The translations under genes were made by a program, and so were the position numbers. Shown one piece after another: positions 12,347 through 22,257 of a DNA stretch of 64,000 nucleotides. Each line of letters starts with the position of its first letter. The stretch's first letter is position 1. This stretch comes from Artocarpus heterophyllus. Taxonomy: Eukaryota > Streptophyta > Magnoliopsida > Rosales > Moraceae. The stretch covers positions 18,994,239 through 19,058,238 of the forward strand of contig CM046330.1 of assembly GCA_025403435.1 (NCBI GenBank), in the 5' to 3' direction. Under the pieces are notes generated by a model that was given only the letters and a program-made list of their open reading frames with translations, did not search any database and was not told the origin of the DNA.

Positions 12347-13190
12347 ATGTCTAAAACCGCTTTATCATTGATACTTGACAAAAACCTGTTAACTGGTGAG
12401 AATTATAATGATTGGAAACGGAACCTGGATATCTTCCTGTCCTTTCAGAAACTGAAATATGTTCTAACAACCCCTTGTCCTCCCGAGCCTATGGGAGACT
12501 CATCTAATGAGCAATTCCAAGCATATGACCGCTGGAAAGATGCTAATGATCAGGCCGCTGCTATGTTATGGCCAGCATGAATAATGTGCTGCAGGCTCAA
12601 CATCAAGATTATGAGACTGCAAAGCAGATCTTGGATAATCTTGAGGACATGTTTGGAGGCCAGGCCATAACAAAGCGGCAAGGGGTGCTTCGGAAACTCT
12701 TAAACTGTAGATAGAGACCGGGGACATTTGTAAAGGAGCATATGATGTTGGTTATGGGTTACCTCGCTGAGGCTCAAACTAATGGAGCCGACATCGATGC
12801 TGAAACTCAGATGACTATGGTCTTTGAGACTCTGTCTAAGGAATTTATTTCATTTAGAGCTACATTTAGTTTGAGCAATAAACGGGATATGACCTTGACA
12901 GAACTGATGAAACAGTTACAGAAGTTTGAACTACTGATCAGGGAGTCTCCGCGGGTGGTGAGGCCAACATGGTAGCTGCTTTTGGTTCCAACCCCAGCTC
13001 TGGGAATGGAAAGAAGCAACGGGCCAAGAACGGGAAGTCTTCTATTCCTGCTAATACCAAGAGGAAGAAGAAGAAGAAAAAGAACCCAAAGAAGCTTAAG
13101 TGCTTATTCTGTGGTAAAGTCGGGCATATTAAGAAACATTGCAATGACTTCCTTTCCAAAGGAGGTAGGTGTGATCTTCTGTATTTAAAA
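12347..13190 (+). pseudogene. gag of Copia-2 (UBN2 type with CCHC zinc knuckle), frameshifted
   Basis: The capsid/nucleocapsid precursor starts at ATG 12347 (MSKTALSLILDKN...), inside a longer open frame; the homologous start in Copia-1 supports this choice. It runs to a stop at 12578-12580, where one extra base shifts the frame. The sequence then continues as SMNNVLQAQHQDYETAKQIL in another frame. A stop follows near 12709, and a second frameshift lies near 12950. After a lysine/arginine-rich linker the zinc knuckle CLFCGKVGHIKKHC (13101-13142) is intact and should have bound genomic RNA. Three breaks rule out a full-length product. Confidence 0.9.
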
Positions 13191-13615
13191 ACTTGTTTGG
13201 TTGAGGAATCCAGTGACATTTGGGTCATAGATTCAGGTGCAACTAATCATGTTTGTGTTTCTCTACAGGGGTTCAAAGAAACGAGAAGTCTGCTGCATGA
13301 AGACTTCACGCTTCGGATGAGCGATGGATCCTTGGTCTCAGCGAAAGTAGTGGGAGACGTCCATCTTTACTTTGATAACTATAGGAATTTATTTTTGCAA
13401 GATTGTTTTTATGTTCCTAAATTTAAAAGGAATTTAATTTCTGTATATTGTTTATTTAAAGACTCCTACGTGGTATCTTTTAATGAAAAAGTGGTGATTC
13501 GTAAAAACAAATCTTTTATCTGTTCTGGATGGATGCAAAATAATCTATATTTTATCAAACCTAAGATGGACTTATTCCTTAATGCTGAGATGAATGATAA
13601 TAACTCTAAAAGACT
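13191..13615 (+). pseudogene. Aspartic protease and pre-integrase region of Copia-2
   Basis: This continues in the zinc-knuckle frame. The protease signature WVIDSGATNHVC (about 13218-13253) keeps the catalytic Asp in DSG, followed by LLHEDFTLRMSDGS and the hydrophobic core YRNLFLQDCFYVP. It would process the gag-pol polyprotein. The frame is lost at about 13615 by a 25-bp deletion relative to Copia-1: AGACTTA joins directly to TCTTTGGC. A 5-bp direct repeat ACTTA flanks the missing segment, which is present in Copia-1 at about 3865-3895. Confidence 0.9.
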
Positions 13616-14300
13616 TATCTTTGGCATTTGCGCCTTGGTCACATTAACCTAAATAGGATTCAAAGGTTGGTAAGGGATGGACCTTTAAGTAACTTAAAGG
13701 TAGAATCTATACCTCAATATGAATCTTGTTTGGAGGGTAAAATGACCAAAAAATCATACGGGTCTAAAGGCAATGGGGCTGAAGGGGTTCTAGAACTTGT
13801 GCATAGTGATATTTGCAGACCGATGAACATTCGGGCACGAGGAGGGTATGAGTACTTTATCACTTTTATTGACGATTACTCAAGATATGGGTATGTGTGC
13901 CTGATGCACCACAAAAGCGAAACTTTTGACAAGTTCAGGGAGTTTCAGGCTGAAGTGGAAAAGCAATTAGGTAGACCCATAAAGGCACTTCGATCCGATC
14001 GAGGTGGGGAATACCTTTCTAATGAGTTCTTGGGACACTTGTTAGAGAATGGGATTTTATCCCATTTGACTACGCAGGGCACTTCGCAGCAGAATGGCGT
14101 AGCGGAGAGAAGAAATAGGACTTTGTTGGACATGGTCAGGTCCATGATGAGTTATTCATCATTACCTTTATCCATTTGGGGATATGCACTACAAACTGCA
14201 TGTTATCTTTTGAACAATGTGCCTTCAAAATTGATCCCTAAAACTCCTCACGAGTTGTGGACAAGAAGAAAGACATCCTTAAACCATATTCGCATATGAG
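13616..14300 (+). pseudogene. Integrase of Copia-2
   Basis: The zinc-binding region (LWHLRLGHINL, later YESCLEGK with the first Cys of the CxxC pair changed to Tyr) is followed by a retroviral-type integrase core. Its DDE residues are readable: Asp in VHSDICRP, Asp in ALRSDRGGEY, and Glu in NGVAERRNRTLLD. The open stretch from about 13628 spans 223 codons and ends at a TGA at 14297-14299, where the paralogue suggests a Gly or Arg codon. The core is nearly intact, but the 25-bp deletion separates it from the upstream protease. Confidence 0.92.
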
Positions 14301-16270
14301 GATGTCCGACTCATGTCGTGTTTAAGGATCCGAATAAGTTGAAAGCACGTTCAGAAGTTTGCATGTTTGTGGGATATCCAAAAGGGACTAAAGGGGGTTA
14401 TTTTTATAACCCGAAGGAAAATAAAGTCATGGTTTCTACTAATGCAACTTTCCTTGAGGAGAGTTACATGGACGACTTTAAACCTCGAAGCAAAGTGGTG
14501 CTTGAGGAGTTAAGGAGTGATCAAATCACTCCACAGGTTTTGAATGAAACCGTTTCGATCAGTGTAGAAAAACCAAGCAAACTTGAACAACAATCTCAGG
14601 GGCTTCGGCGTAGTGGGAGGATCAGGGGTCAACCTGGAAGGTATATGTTCAATGGGGAGGTCTTCTTAGCTGAACCGGATGAACATGACAGGGATCCTTA
14701 TACTTACGCAGAAGCTATGGAGGATGTTGATTCAAAACTCTGGACAGAGGCCATGAACATAGAGATGAAGTCTATGGAGACTAATGAGGTCTGGGAGCTT
14801 GTGGATCTTCCTGAAGGGGTAAAACCCATAAGGTGTAAGTGGATCTACAAGAGGAAAAGAGGAGTGGATGGAAAGGTCGAAACCTTTAAGGCTAGACTGA
14901 TAGCTAAGGGTTATATGCAAAAGGAAGGAATCAATTATGAGGAAACCTTTTCGCCTGTAGCCATGCTTAAGTCCATCTGGATTCTCTTATCTATAGCTGC
15001 CGCTCTCGACTATGAGATTTGACAGATGGATATCAAGATGGCTTTTCTAAATGGCTATCGTGATGAGTCCATTTATATGGAATAGCCAGACGGGTTCAAG
15101 GTCATAGGTCAAGAGGGTAAGGTTTGTAAGCTGTTAAAGTCAATTTATGGACTTAAGCAGGCTTCTCGTTCTTGAAACATAAGATTTGATCAGGTGATCA
15201 AGACTTGTGGGTTATCACAAAATGTGAATGAACCATGTGTTTATAAACACATAAAGGATGGGAAGGTAGTTTTTCTACTACTCTATGTAGATGACATTCT
15301 GCTAATTGGCAATGACGTTGGGGCGTTGTCATCGGTCAAATTATGGTTGACCAAGCAGTTTGACATGGACTTGGGTGAGGCTAATTTTGTTCTTGGAATC
15401 CAGATCATTCAGGATAGGAAGAACACAATGATAGCTTTGTCACAGGCTGGCTACATAGATAAAATTCTCAGGAGGTTTGCAATGCAGGATTCCAAGAAAG
15501 GTGGGCAACCATCTAGGTCTGGAATTACTCTTTCTAAGAAAGACTCTCCAAAGTCTTATGAAGAAAGAGAATACATGAAGAAGGTGCCTTATGCATCAGC
15601 AGTGGGTAGTCTCATGTATGCCATGCTTTGTACACGACCAGATATTAGCTATGCGGTCGGGATTGTAAGTCGATTTCAGGCGGATCCAAGACTGAACCAC
15701 TGGGTTGCGGTAAAGCATATTTTCAAGTACCCGCGAAGCACTTGAGGGTATATGATTGTATATTTGGGTAAGGATCTGACTCCTCTAGGATATATTGATT
15801 CGAATTTTCAATCCTATCTGAATTCTAGGAAATCGACTTCAGGGTTTATGTTTACTCTGGGCGACGGTGCCATCAGTTGGAGAAGTGCGAAGCAAGATTG
15901 CACTTCGGATTCAACGATGGAGGCCGAGTATGTGGTAGCTAGTGATGCTTCGAAAGAAGCAGTGTGGCTCTGTAAATTCCTTGGGGATCTTGAGGTTGTT
16001 CCTGGTATGGATAAGGCGGTATTGTTGTACTGTGATAACAGTACGGCGGTAGCTAATGCTAAGGAACCAAGATTTCACAAGAAGAATAAACATATTGATC
16101 CAAAGTATCATGTGATAAAGGACTTCGTTGAGGGCGGGCATGTCACGGTGTGCAAGATCGCGTCAGAGGACAATTTAGCTGATCTATTTACGAAGACACT
16201 TACAGGGAGAGTCTTCGAGAAACATGTGGAAGCTATAGGGATGCGAGATTTGTTGTATTTACTCACTTAG
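14301..16270 (+). pseudogene. Reverse transcriptase and RNase H of Copia-2
   Basis: An open stretch at 14318-15022 covers the integrase C-terminus (VGYPKGTKGGYFYNP), a linker and the RT start (CKWIYKRKRGVDGKVE, FKARLIAKGY). It ends at TGA where YEIWQMD is expected. Further stops replace Gln (TAG near 15085) and Trp (TGA near 15173). RT then continues at 15194-15745 with the catalytic YVDD at 15284-15295. After another stop (TGA at 15743-15745), RNase H follows to 16270 (STMEAEYVVASDASKEAVWL, YCDNSTAVANAKEP, NKHIDPKYHVIKD). The motifs are well conserved, and the interruptions are mostly single-base nonsense changes. Confidence 0.95.
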
Positions 16271-16284
16271 TGCAAGTGGGAGAT
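16271..16284 (+). other. Polypurine tract of Copia-2
   Basis: TGCAAGTGGGAGAT immediately precedes the 3' LTR and starts at the stop codon of the RNase H frame. It is the expected plus-strand priming site. Confidence 0.85.
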
Positions 16285-18306
16285 TGTTAGATATGTATGC
16301 CCTAAGGAGTAAAAATGTAATACGTTTTTGGAGACATTTTTATCAATAAAGAATTTATTCATTTACATATACCAAATCTTGTCCTCTTTACCTTTATATT
16401 TGTTGAATGTATGTTAAGCAAACAGTAGTCTGAGACTGTCGGTCTAAACCTTTAAGAATTGAGAATATGATGGACTGATTATGCAGAAGATAAGATTCTT
16501 AAGGTAACGGTCTAAAACATATGATCCGCAATCGAGGGAATAAAGTTGGGCGTTTATTCATGCAAAGATTGTTATGTTGTCTATATCCCTATAGGAAGAT
16601 GGTTTGTCTTGACCATCGGAGTTGGACTCTATGAATAGAAACATTGGCACATTGTCATAGGTGACAATGTGTTGGATCAGGACACAAAGTAAATTGATTT
16701 GGATTAATAATTCTATCTTGATAAATCGATTCACTTTAGATAATCATTTGTATTGTATCTTAATCCTGAGATGGATAGTGGGCCCGTTGTCTCGACTTGT
16801 GTCTTTTGATGTACCAAAGGATGACTCCCACATCTTAATAGTGGTATGCATGCCGGTACGTTGGAGGCATGACTCTTGATAGCGTAGACTTGTTATTCAT
16901 AGATATGGAATCCATAGCTCCTCTTTAAGAGTAATGATATCTTCTTATATGCGTTATCCTGTAATTGGAAAACTGGAGCGCTCAACCATTTGGATACATA
17001 GGTGTAACCGAATGGTATACTATCTTTGGATGGTAAGTTTTCTAATGGTGAGATAATGGAATGTAAGATAAAAATAATCGGGAAGCTAAGATAGAACTTG
17101 TCCTTAAGCTGATTATGGATTATCATATGGGGATACGATACACTTTGATATGTCATGGAGACTTAGCTATACGGGCTTCGTAATTCTATAAAGTTCGAGA
17201 GTACAGCTCCAAGCTTTTAATGGAGTTGTGTTGGAGTTGATAATTGTGAAATGTATATCTGGGATATTAGGTTTCATAATTATCGAGAGCTTGAACTTTA
17301 TAGGTCCATTTTGGTCCCCTTTGCTAGCTCACAAAATCCTGTAACGATACGGCGTGCTTTTTTAATAATTTGTGACTTATGTCGGATTTATCGGATTGGT
17401 TTAAAATTTGAAAGAATCAAATAATTCATGTCTGTTTATTGGTTGAATTAATTTTGTAATAAAATTAATTTAAGAAAAACTTGTTGAATTATTGGGATCG
17501 AATAATTCTTGTCTGTTTATCGGTTGATTTAATTGGATAAATTAAATCAAGATAAACTTGTAGAATTATTGTGAATTGATTTATTTTCTTAGAGATTATC
17601 TTAATAAAGTTTGTTTTGATCAGATAACTTCTCTATTGGGTTATTTGAATCAAAACTGAGACTTTATCCTATAGAATCTCAGGTGAAAAATAAAATATTC
17701 ATGGAAATATTTACGCGGCAGTTCAGCCTGCCGATCTACGTGTTTAGCCTGTCGATGGGGCCTGTTCGGCCTGCCGGTCAGCGAGAGATAAGATTACGCG
17801 TTTTCATGTGGATCTTATTAGATATTGATCTGAACTTGATTCTGTTTCGAGTTTTTAAGACTTAATCTGATAAGGACTGACCCTAGGACCAATCGCTATA
17901 TAAAAGGAGTAAGTCTCATGAGTTACTCAGATCAATTGAGAGATTAAGAGTGATACTCTATTGGTGAGCATCTAAAAACTCCCTGAGAGCTTTTGTTCAC
18001 GAATCACGAACACTTGCTTTGGGTTCTCTCGATTGGTTGGAAGGACAGTCACCGGTGGAAGAGCTGTACGTGTGAGCCCACACTCATTTCGGTCGTGGAT
18101 AGAGAATAGCAAAGAAGACCAGTTGGTTGAGGCTCTTCTGGAACGTTACTTCTCTTCACAGATTGTGGAGGTTCTTCGGCACACAAAGGTTAATAAGATC
18201 TGTTTAATTTATACATATAGCATGTCAAACTTGTATTTTGAAAAATACTCTGATGTTAAAATTTTTTAAAATTCCCGTTGCGCACCTCACACTGTTTTTT
18301 CCAACA
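16285..18306 (+). repeat. 3' LTR of Copia-2
   Basis: This 2022-bp LTR is homologous to 8603-10626 over its full length. It begins TGTTAGATATGTATGCCC and ends CCAACA, followed directly by the target duplication CTAAT (18307-18311). A TATATAAA motif lies near 17897. Confidence 0.96.
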
Positions 18307-18311
18307 CTAAT

Positions 18312-20006
18312 TTTATTGGTGCTTATGTATTAGCGGATATTGCTATTGATGAGTGAAGTTCTGGTTTCTCCTAAAAAAAAAAAAAAACCTTAGGGGTACT
18401 ATTTCACCTATTAACTTCATTTGAATTAAATTTACCTTCTAAACAATTAGTTTTGATTAATAGAATTATTAGTCAAATGCAAGAAAATTACCTAGTTGCA
18501 TCTTCTGATATACTAGTAGGAATTTTTATGTTAATTAGAACCTTTATATTCCTATAAAGAGTTAATTTATATGTTCTCATTAACTTCAAGCATTCCTAAT
18601 GGTTACACATGCACTAAGAATATAATTCCTTTTTCAAATTGCATATGCTACCTTATTATTGATCATCCATTTTTTAATTTCATCCAAGTCCAACAACATC
18701 ACCTAATGATTGGTTAAATCATTAAGAGCATTAAGCATATAATATAATAGACAATTTCCATGATTCAATAATATTCCAAGAGAGCAAGAATAAAGCAAAA
18801 TCCATTAATAGGATCCATTAGAACCTGGAATACAAAACTAATACATAAATGAAAATAAAAAAAATAACCAATATTCAAGCATTTTTAGGATCTACAAAGA
18901 TTTAGAAAATAAAAATAGAAAAGAAGTCACCAAAGAGTAGAGGTGTCACAAACTCCAAATTCCTTCTTCCTAACCTTCTTTTACCTGCTCTTTATTGCTC
19001 CAAAAATGCTCTCTAATGGTGTCTTGATGAACATAAAAATCTAAATATTAAAACTAAAAAAAAATCCTAAAACTAAAAATAAAAACTAAAGTATCAATTT
19101 ATTTTTTTTATCTTTTTCTTCATTTCTCTCTCTTAGGAATTAGCTCCCAAAACAATGGAGCTTTCCCTCGAGTAATGTTCTCCCCCAAAAAAGAAATGCT
19201 CCAGCTTGCTTAAACATAAGCAATCAAACTAGGCATCTGACATGTTTACCATACAACGCAGGTAGGTTGGCGGAGGGAGCTGATGGGATGCTTGGCAAAA
19301 CTCAACTAGGTGGAGCTCGAGGTTGCACGAGAGGAGTATAGGCTACATCACACGAGATTGAGCACAGTGGGCTTAGTGTGCTGACACCACATGACACGTG
19401 GAGTGTTGCAAGTGGCGAGAGGCTACTACGTACGATCTGGTGGAGCCGAGTTATAAAAAAAATGGACGGAATTGGGTTATTTCATATTTGCTAACAAAAA
19501 AGAAGGGACATGATAACACATTATGAAAGTCGACATAACTGATATAGTTTGAGGGAAATATAAAAATATTCCCAAAAAAAAGGTATAAAAAACTAACGGA
19601 GTTGGATAGAAGGGGATACTTGCTAAAGAAACAAAGTTTGGGGGGATTAAATGGCATATTTTAGAAGTCAAAGGCAAAGTGACATAACTGGCATAGTTTA
19701 GAGGGCAAATGTAAAAATTATCTTTATTTTTATTATAAAGTTATGGATTTCTTTTATTATAGTATTAACTTCCTCTTCTATCTCAAATATTATGTCTTCA
19801 AAATAGAGTTATTGATTTCTAATCAAATCTTACATATTGGTAGATCAAAAAGTCATACCATATGTATATAAATTCAACAATCACTGAAGATTGAGATTTA
19901 TCCCATCTTAATAAATAGAATATAAATTCTTTATATTTAAAAAAATATTATTAAAGAACTATGTCTATCATAATACTTCATTGAAATGTCTCTTTTAATA
20001 ACCCCT

Positions 20007-20052
<46 letters not shown>

Positions 20053-21155
20053 AATGTTTCTATGTCTAACGTTGTCCTCTAAAAGTTATCCTCATAAATA
20101 TTATTTTTTCTAATTGCTCCACTAAAATATTTTCTTCCAAATGTGTCCTTATTTAGAAATCTTCTTTTGACAATCTTCTAAGCTAATATTTTTTTATAGA
20201 TACTTGTTTTCTAATTTGTACATGTTATAATTTCTCTAACATTCTACCACCTAAAAATTTTTTATTTAGTCATAATAAAAGGGATCCTCATAAACAGTTT
20301 TTTTCTTATCCACTTTTTTAAAAATTGTGTGTCTATCTGAATATATATTTTTTCTTTGCACCCATTATGTCTACTATGTTTGCATATTACCTCTTAACTA
20401 ATTTTTCCATTCGATTTTCTCAACAAATTAAGTTTTTTTCCTCAAGTTTCATGCAATTCTTGTTTATACATTAATAGTATTCAATTAAAACACTTTTTTT
20501 TTGTTCAAATATGTATTTCGATCTATTTCCTTTTTTTATATTTTGAGATATTATATTTTAAATTGTGTGTCATTAATTTGTTTTTAACTATCCTTTAGAC
20601 AAATTTTCTTAAATATAACCCACTTATTTTTTTTTTCGAAATATGACTATTATAAATATTTTTTAATCTTAATTACCATTCTTAAATATTTCTTAAATGC
20701 CTTCTTACTTAAACAATTTTATTAGATATCATTTCTGAAGCATGTTTTCTAAATAAAATATTATGTAATATACTATATAATTTATTTTAGGATTAATTAT
20801 AAAAGTTCCCTTTAACTATAGTTCTTGTAACACTATGCCTTAAAATTCAAAACGTAACATTTGTTCCATTTGATTTGTGAAATATTAATTAAAAAAAACT
20901 CCATAAATTATTATTTTTAACATAAATGACACAATATTATGCAAATAATGAGGATTATTGAATAATTTAACGAAACTTTACGGTGTTAGCTTACCCGTTG
21001 TAATCATATGGAAGTGAAAGAAGAGGTTTTTTTATAAAAAAAATTACGATTTTTAGTTATTTTCTTAACAATTAAAATTTCAAATTATATCAACTTTTTA
21101 AATTCAAATTAGTTTAAGACACAATAGAGTTACCAAAATACTCCATATTATGGGC
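18312..21155. other. AT-rich intergenic region with no recognisable gene
   Basis: No coding sequence with conserved motifs is visible. At 19240-19450 there is a G-rich island of unknown nature. Just after it, two copies of a short motif (GACATAACTGATATAGTTTG near 19534 and GACATAACTGGCATAGTTTA near 19681) suggest an old repeat. The stretch 20790-21000 (AAAGTTCCCTTTAACTATAG...) looks like a dispersed repeat remnant but could not be classified. Confidence 0.6.
20013..20049. repeat. (AT)n microsatellite
   Basis: This is an uninterrupted AT dinucleotide run of about 37 bp. It is likely to vary in length. Confidence 0.97.
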
Positions 21156-21727
21156 TCGTTTGGAGTGGCTTGTTTTAAGTTGCTTTTAGTTTATTCTATC
21201 TAAAAACTACTTATGAGTCAGTTTGGGTGACCTAAGAAAAAATACTTATGGCTTTTATAAGCACTTATTAGAGAAGTCAAGACAAAGTTGCATATGAAAA
21301 AAGCACTTATGAAAACCTTTTTATTTACACTTTTGACCTTATTAGCATGTTTGACATTAGTTGGTTTTGACTAACTTTTTAGCTAAGAACAGTGTAGAGC
21401 TCTTACATGCTACAGTAAAAACAAAAAAGTTGCTGCATTATAAAGCTTTTACATGCTACAGTGTTTACAGCTCTAATCAATAGTTCCCACCATGCCAAAC
21501 ACCATATTATTAGGAATAACAAATTACAAATTCTATCCATATCCTTGATTATACTATTTTTTATATCAATAAGGGCTTTTGACTTGCTTAATCAAACATG
21601 TTCAAAAGTTCATCACAGATCAAAAGGCATTTTGCCACGCACTATCCAAATACAAATTAAAAAGCTCTAGTCTATGTTTTTTTTCTTTTACTGTTTAAAA
21701 GCAAAAGCATAAGCCATCCCAAACGTA
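21156..21727. mobile_element. hAT-like MITE, degenerate
   Basis: The left end reads CTCGTTTGGAGTGGCTTGTT. The right end, reverse-complemented, reads ACGTTTGGGATGGCTTATGC, so an imperfect terminal inverted repeat of about 20 bp is visible. The interior has no transposase frame. It contains short GCTACAGTAAAAA motifs that also occur at 28930-28990, downstream of STE24. No clear 8-bp target duplication was found, so the superfamily is tentative. Confidence 0.55.
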
Positions 21728-22129
21728 TAGTATATATCAAATCTTAATTATGTATTATTTTTTTTTAAAATATTAACGAAAAGAGTTTTTTGTTAATATT
21801 TTATAAATCGGGAAGCACATTGTTACTTTGTTTCAAAGAACCTTTATTATTTTTTCAAAATAAAAATATTTTTTTCAGTGAAAAATAAAAATATGTTCTA
21901 TTAAAATATTTTCCCTAATAAGAATAAGTTCTATTTAATTATTTTCCCTAAATAAAGCCACAAGATAATAATACATAAAAATAAAATAAAAAATTAAACA
22001 AATTTTCAACTGGTTTGTATGTAAATCTAAACGAAATTGTTACATTTTTGCAGTACATAATGATAATTTTACAGAGTGACAAAAAAAAAAAAAAGATAAT
22101 TTTACAGTGAAATACGCGGTTTTAGAAAA

Positions 22130-22257
22130 GAAATATCTTCTCCCTCTATCTCGCTCCTTGAGCAAAAAAAATAGATTTTCCTGTTCTGCTTCTACCAGTT
22201 TACCTCATTGCCTTTCTCTCTGTCTCTCTGCGAAACTCTGCTAATTAGCTGTCAGCC
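22130..22257 (+). promoter_or_regulatory. CT-rich 5' leader of STE24
   Basis: A pyrimidine-rich stretch (CTTCTCCCTCTATCTCGC, TCTCTCTGTCTCTCTGCG) immediately precedes the STE24 ATG and is typical of plant 5' untranslated regions. The transcription start cannot be fixed, and no convincing TATA box is assigned. Confidence 0.5.

Larger units (their letters stand above)
8603..18306 (+). mobile_element. Ty1/copia LTR retrotransposon Copia-2, structurally complete
   Basis: The 9704-bp element has LTRs of 2024 and 2022 bp starting TGTTAG and ending CCAACA, a perfect initiator-tRNA-Met primer site, a polypurine tract, and a perfect 5-bp target duplication CTAAT at 8598-8602 and 18307-18311. The domain order gag, protease, integrase, RT, RNase H defines Ty1/copia. 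In the first 250 bp the LTRs differ at roughly 4-5% of positions by eye, so insertion is not recent. The coding region has at least three frameshifts and several stops, so it is not autonomous now. GCCCTA-box LTRs of about 2 kb suggest an Angela/Tork-like lineage, which is an inference. Confidence 0.96.
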
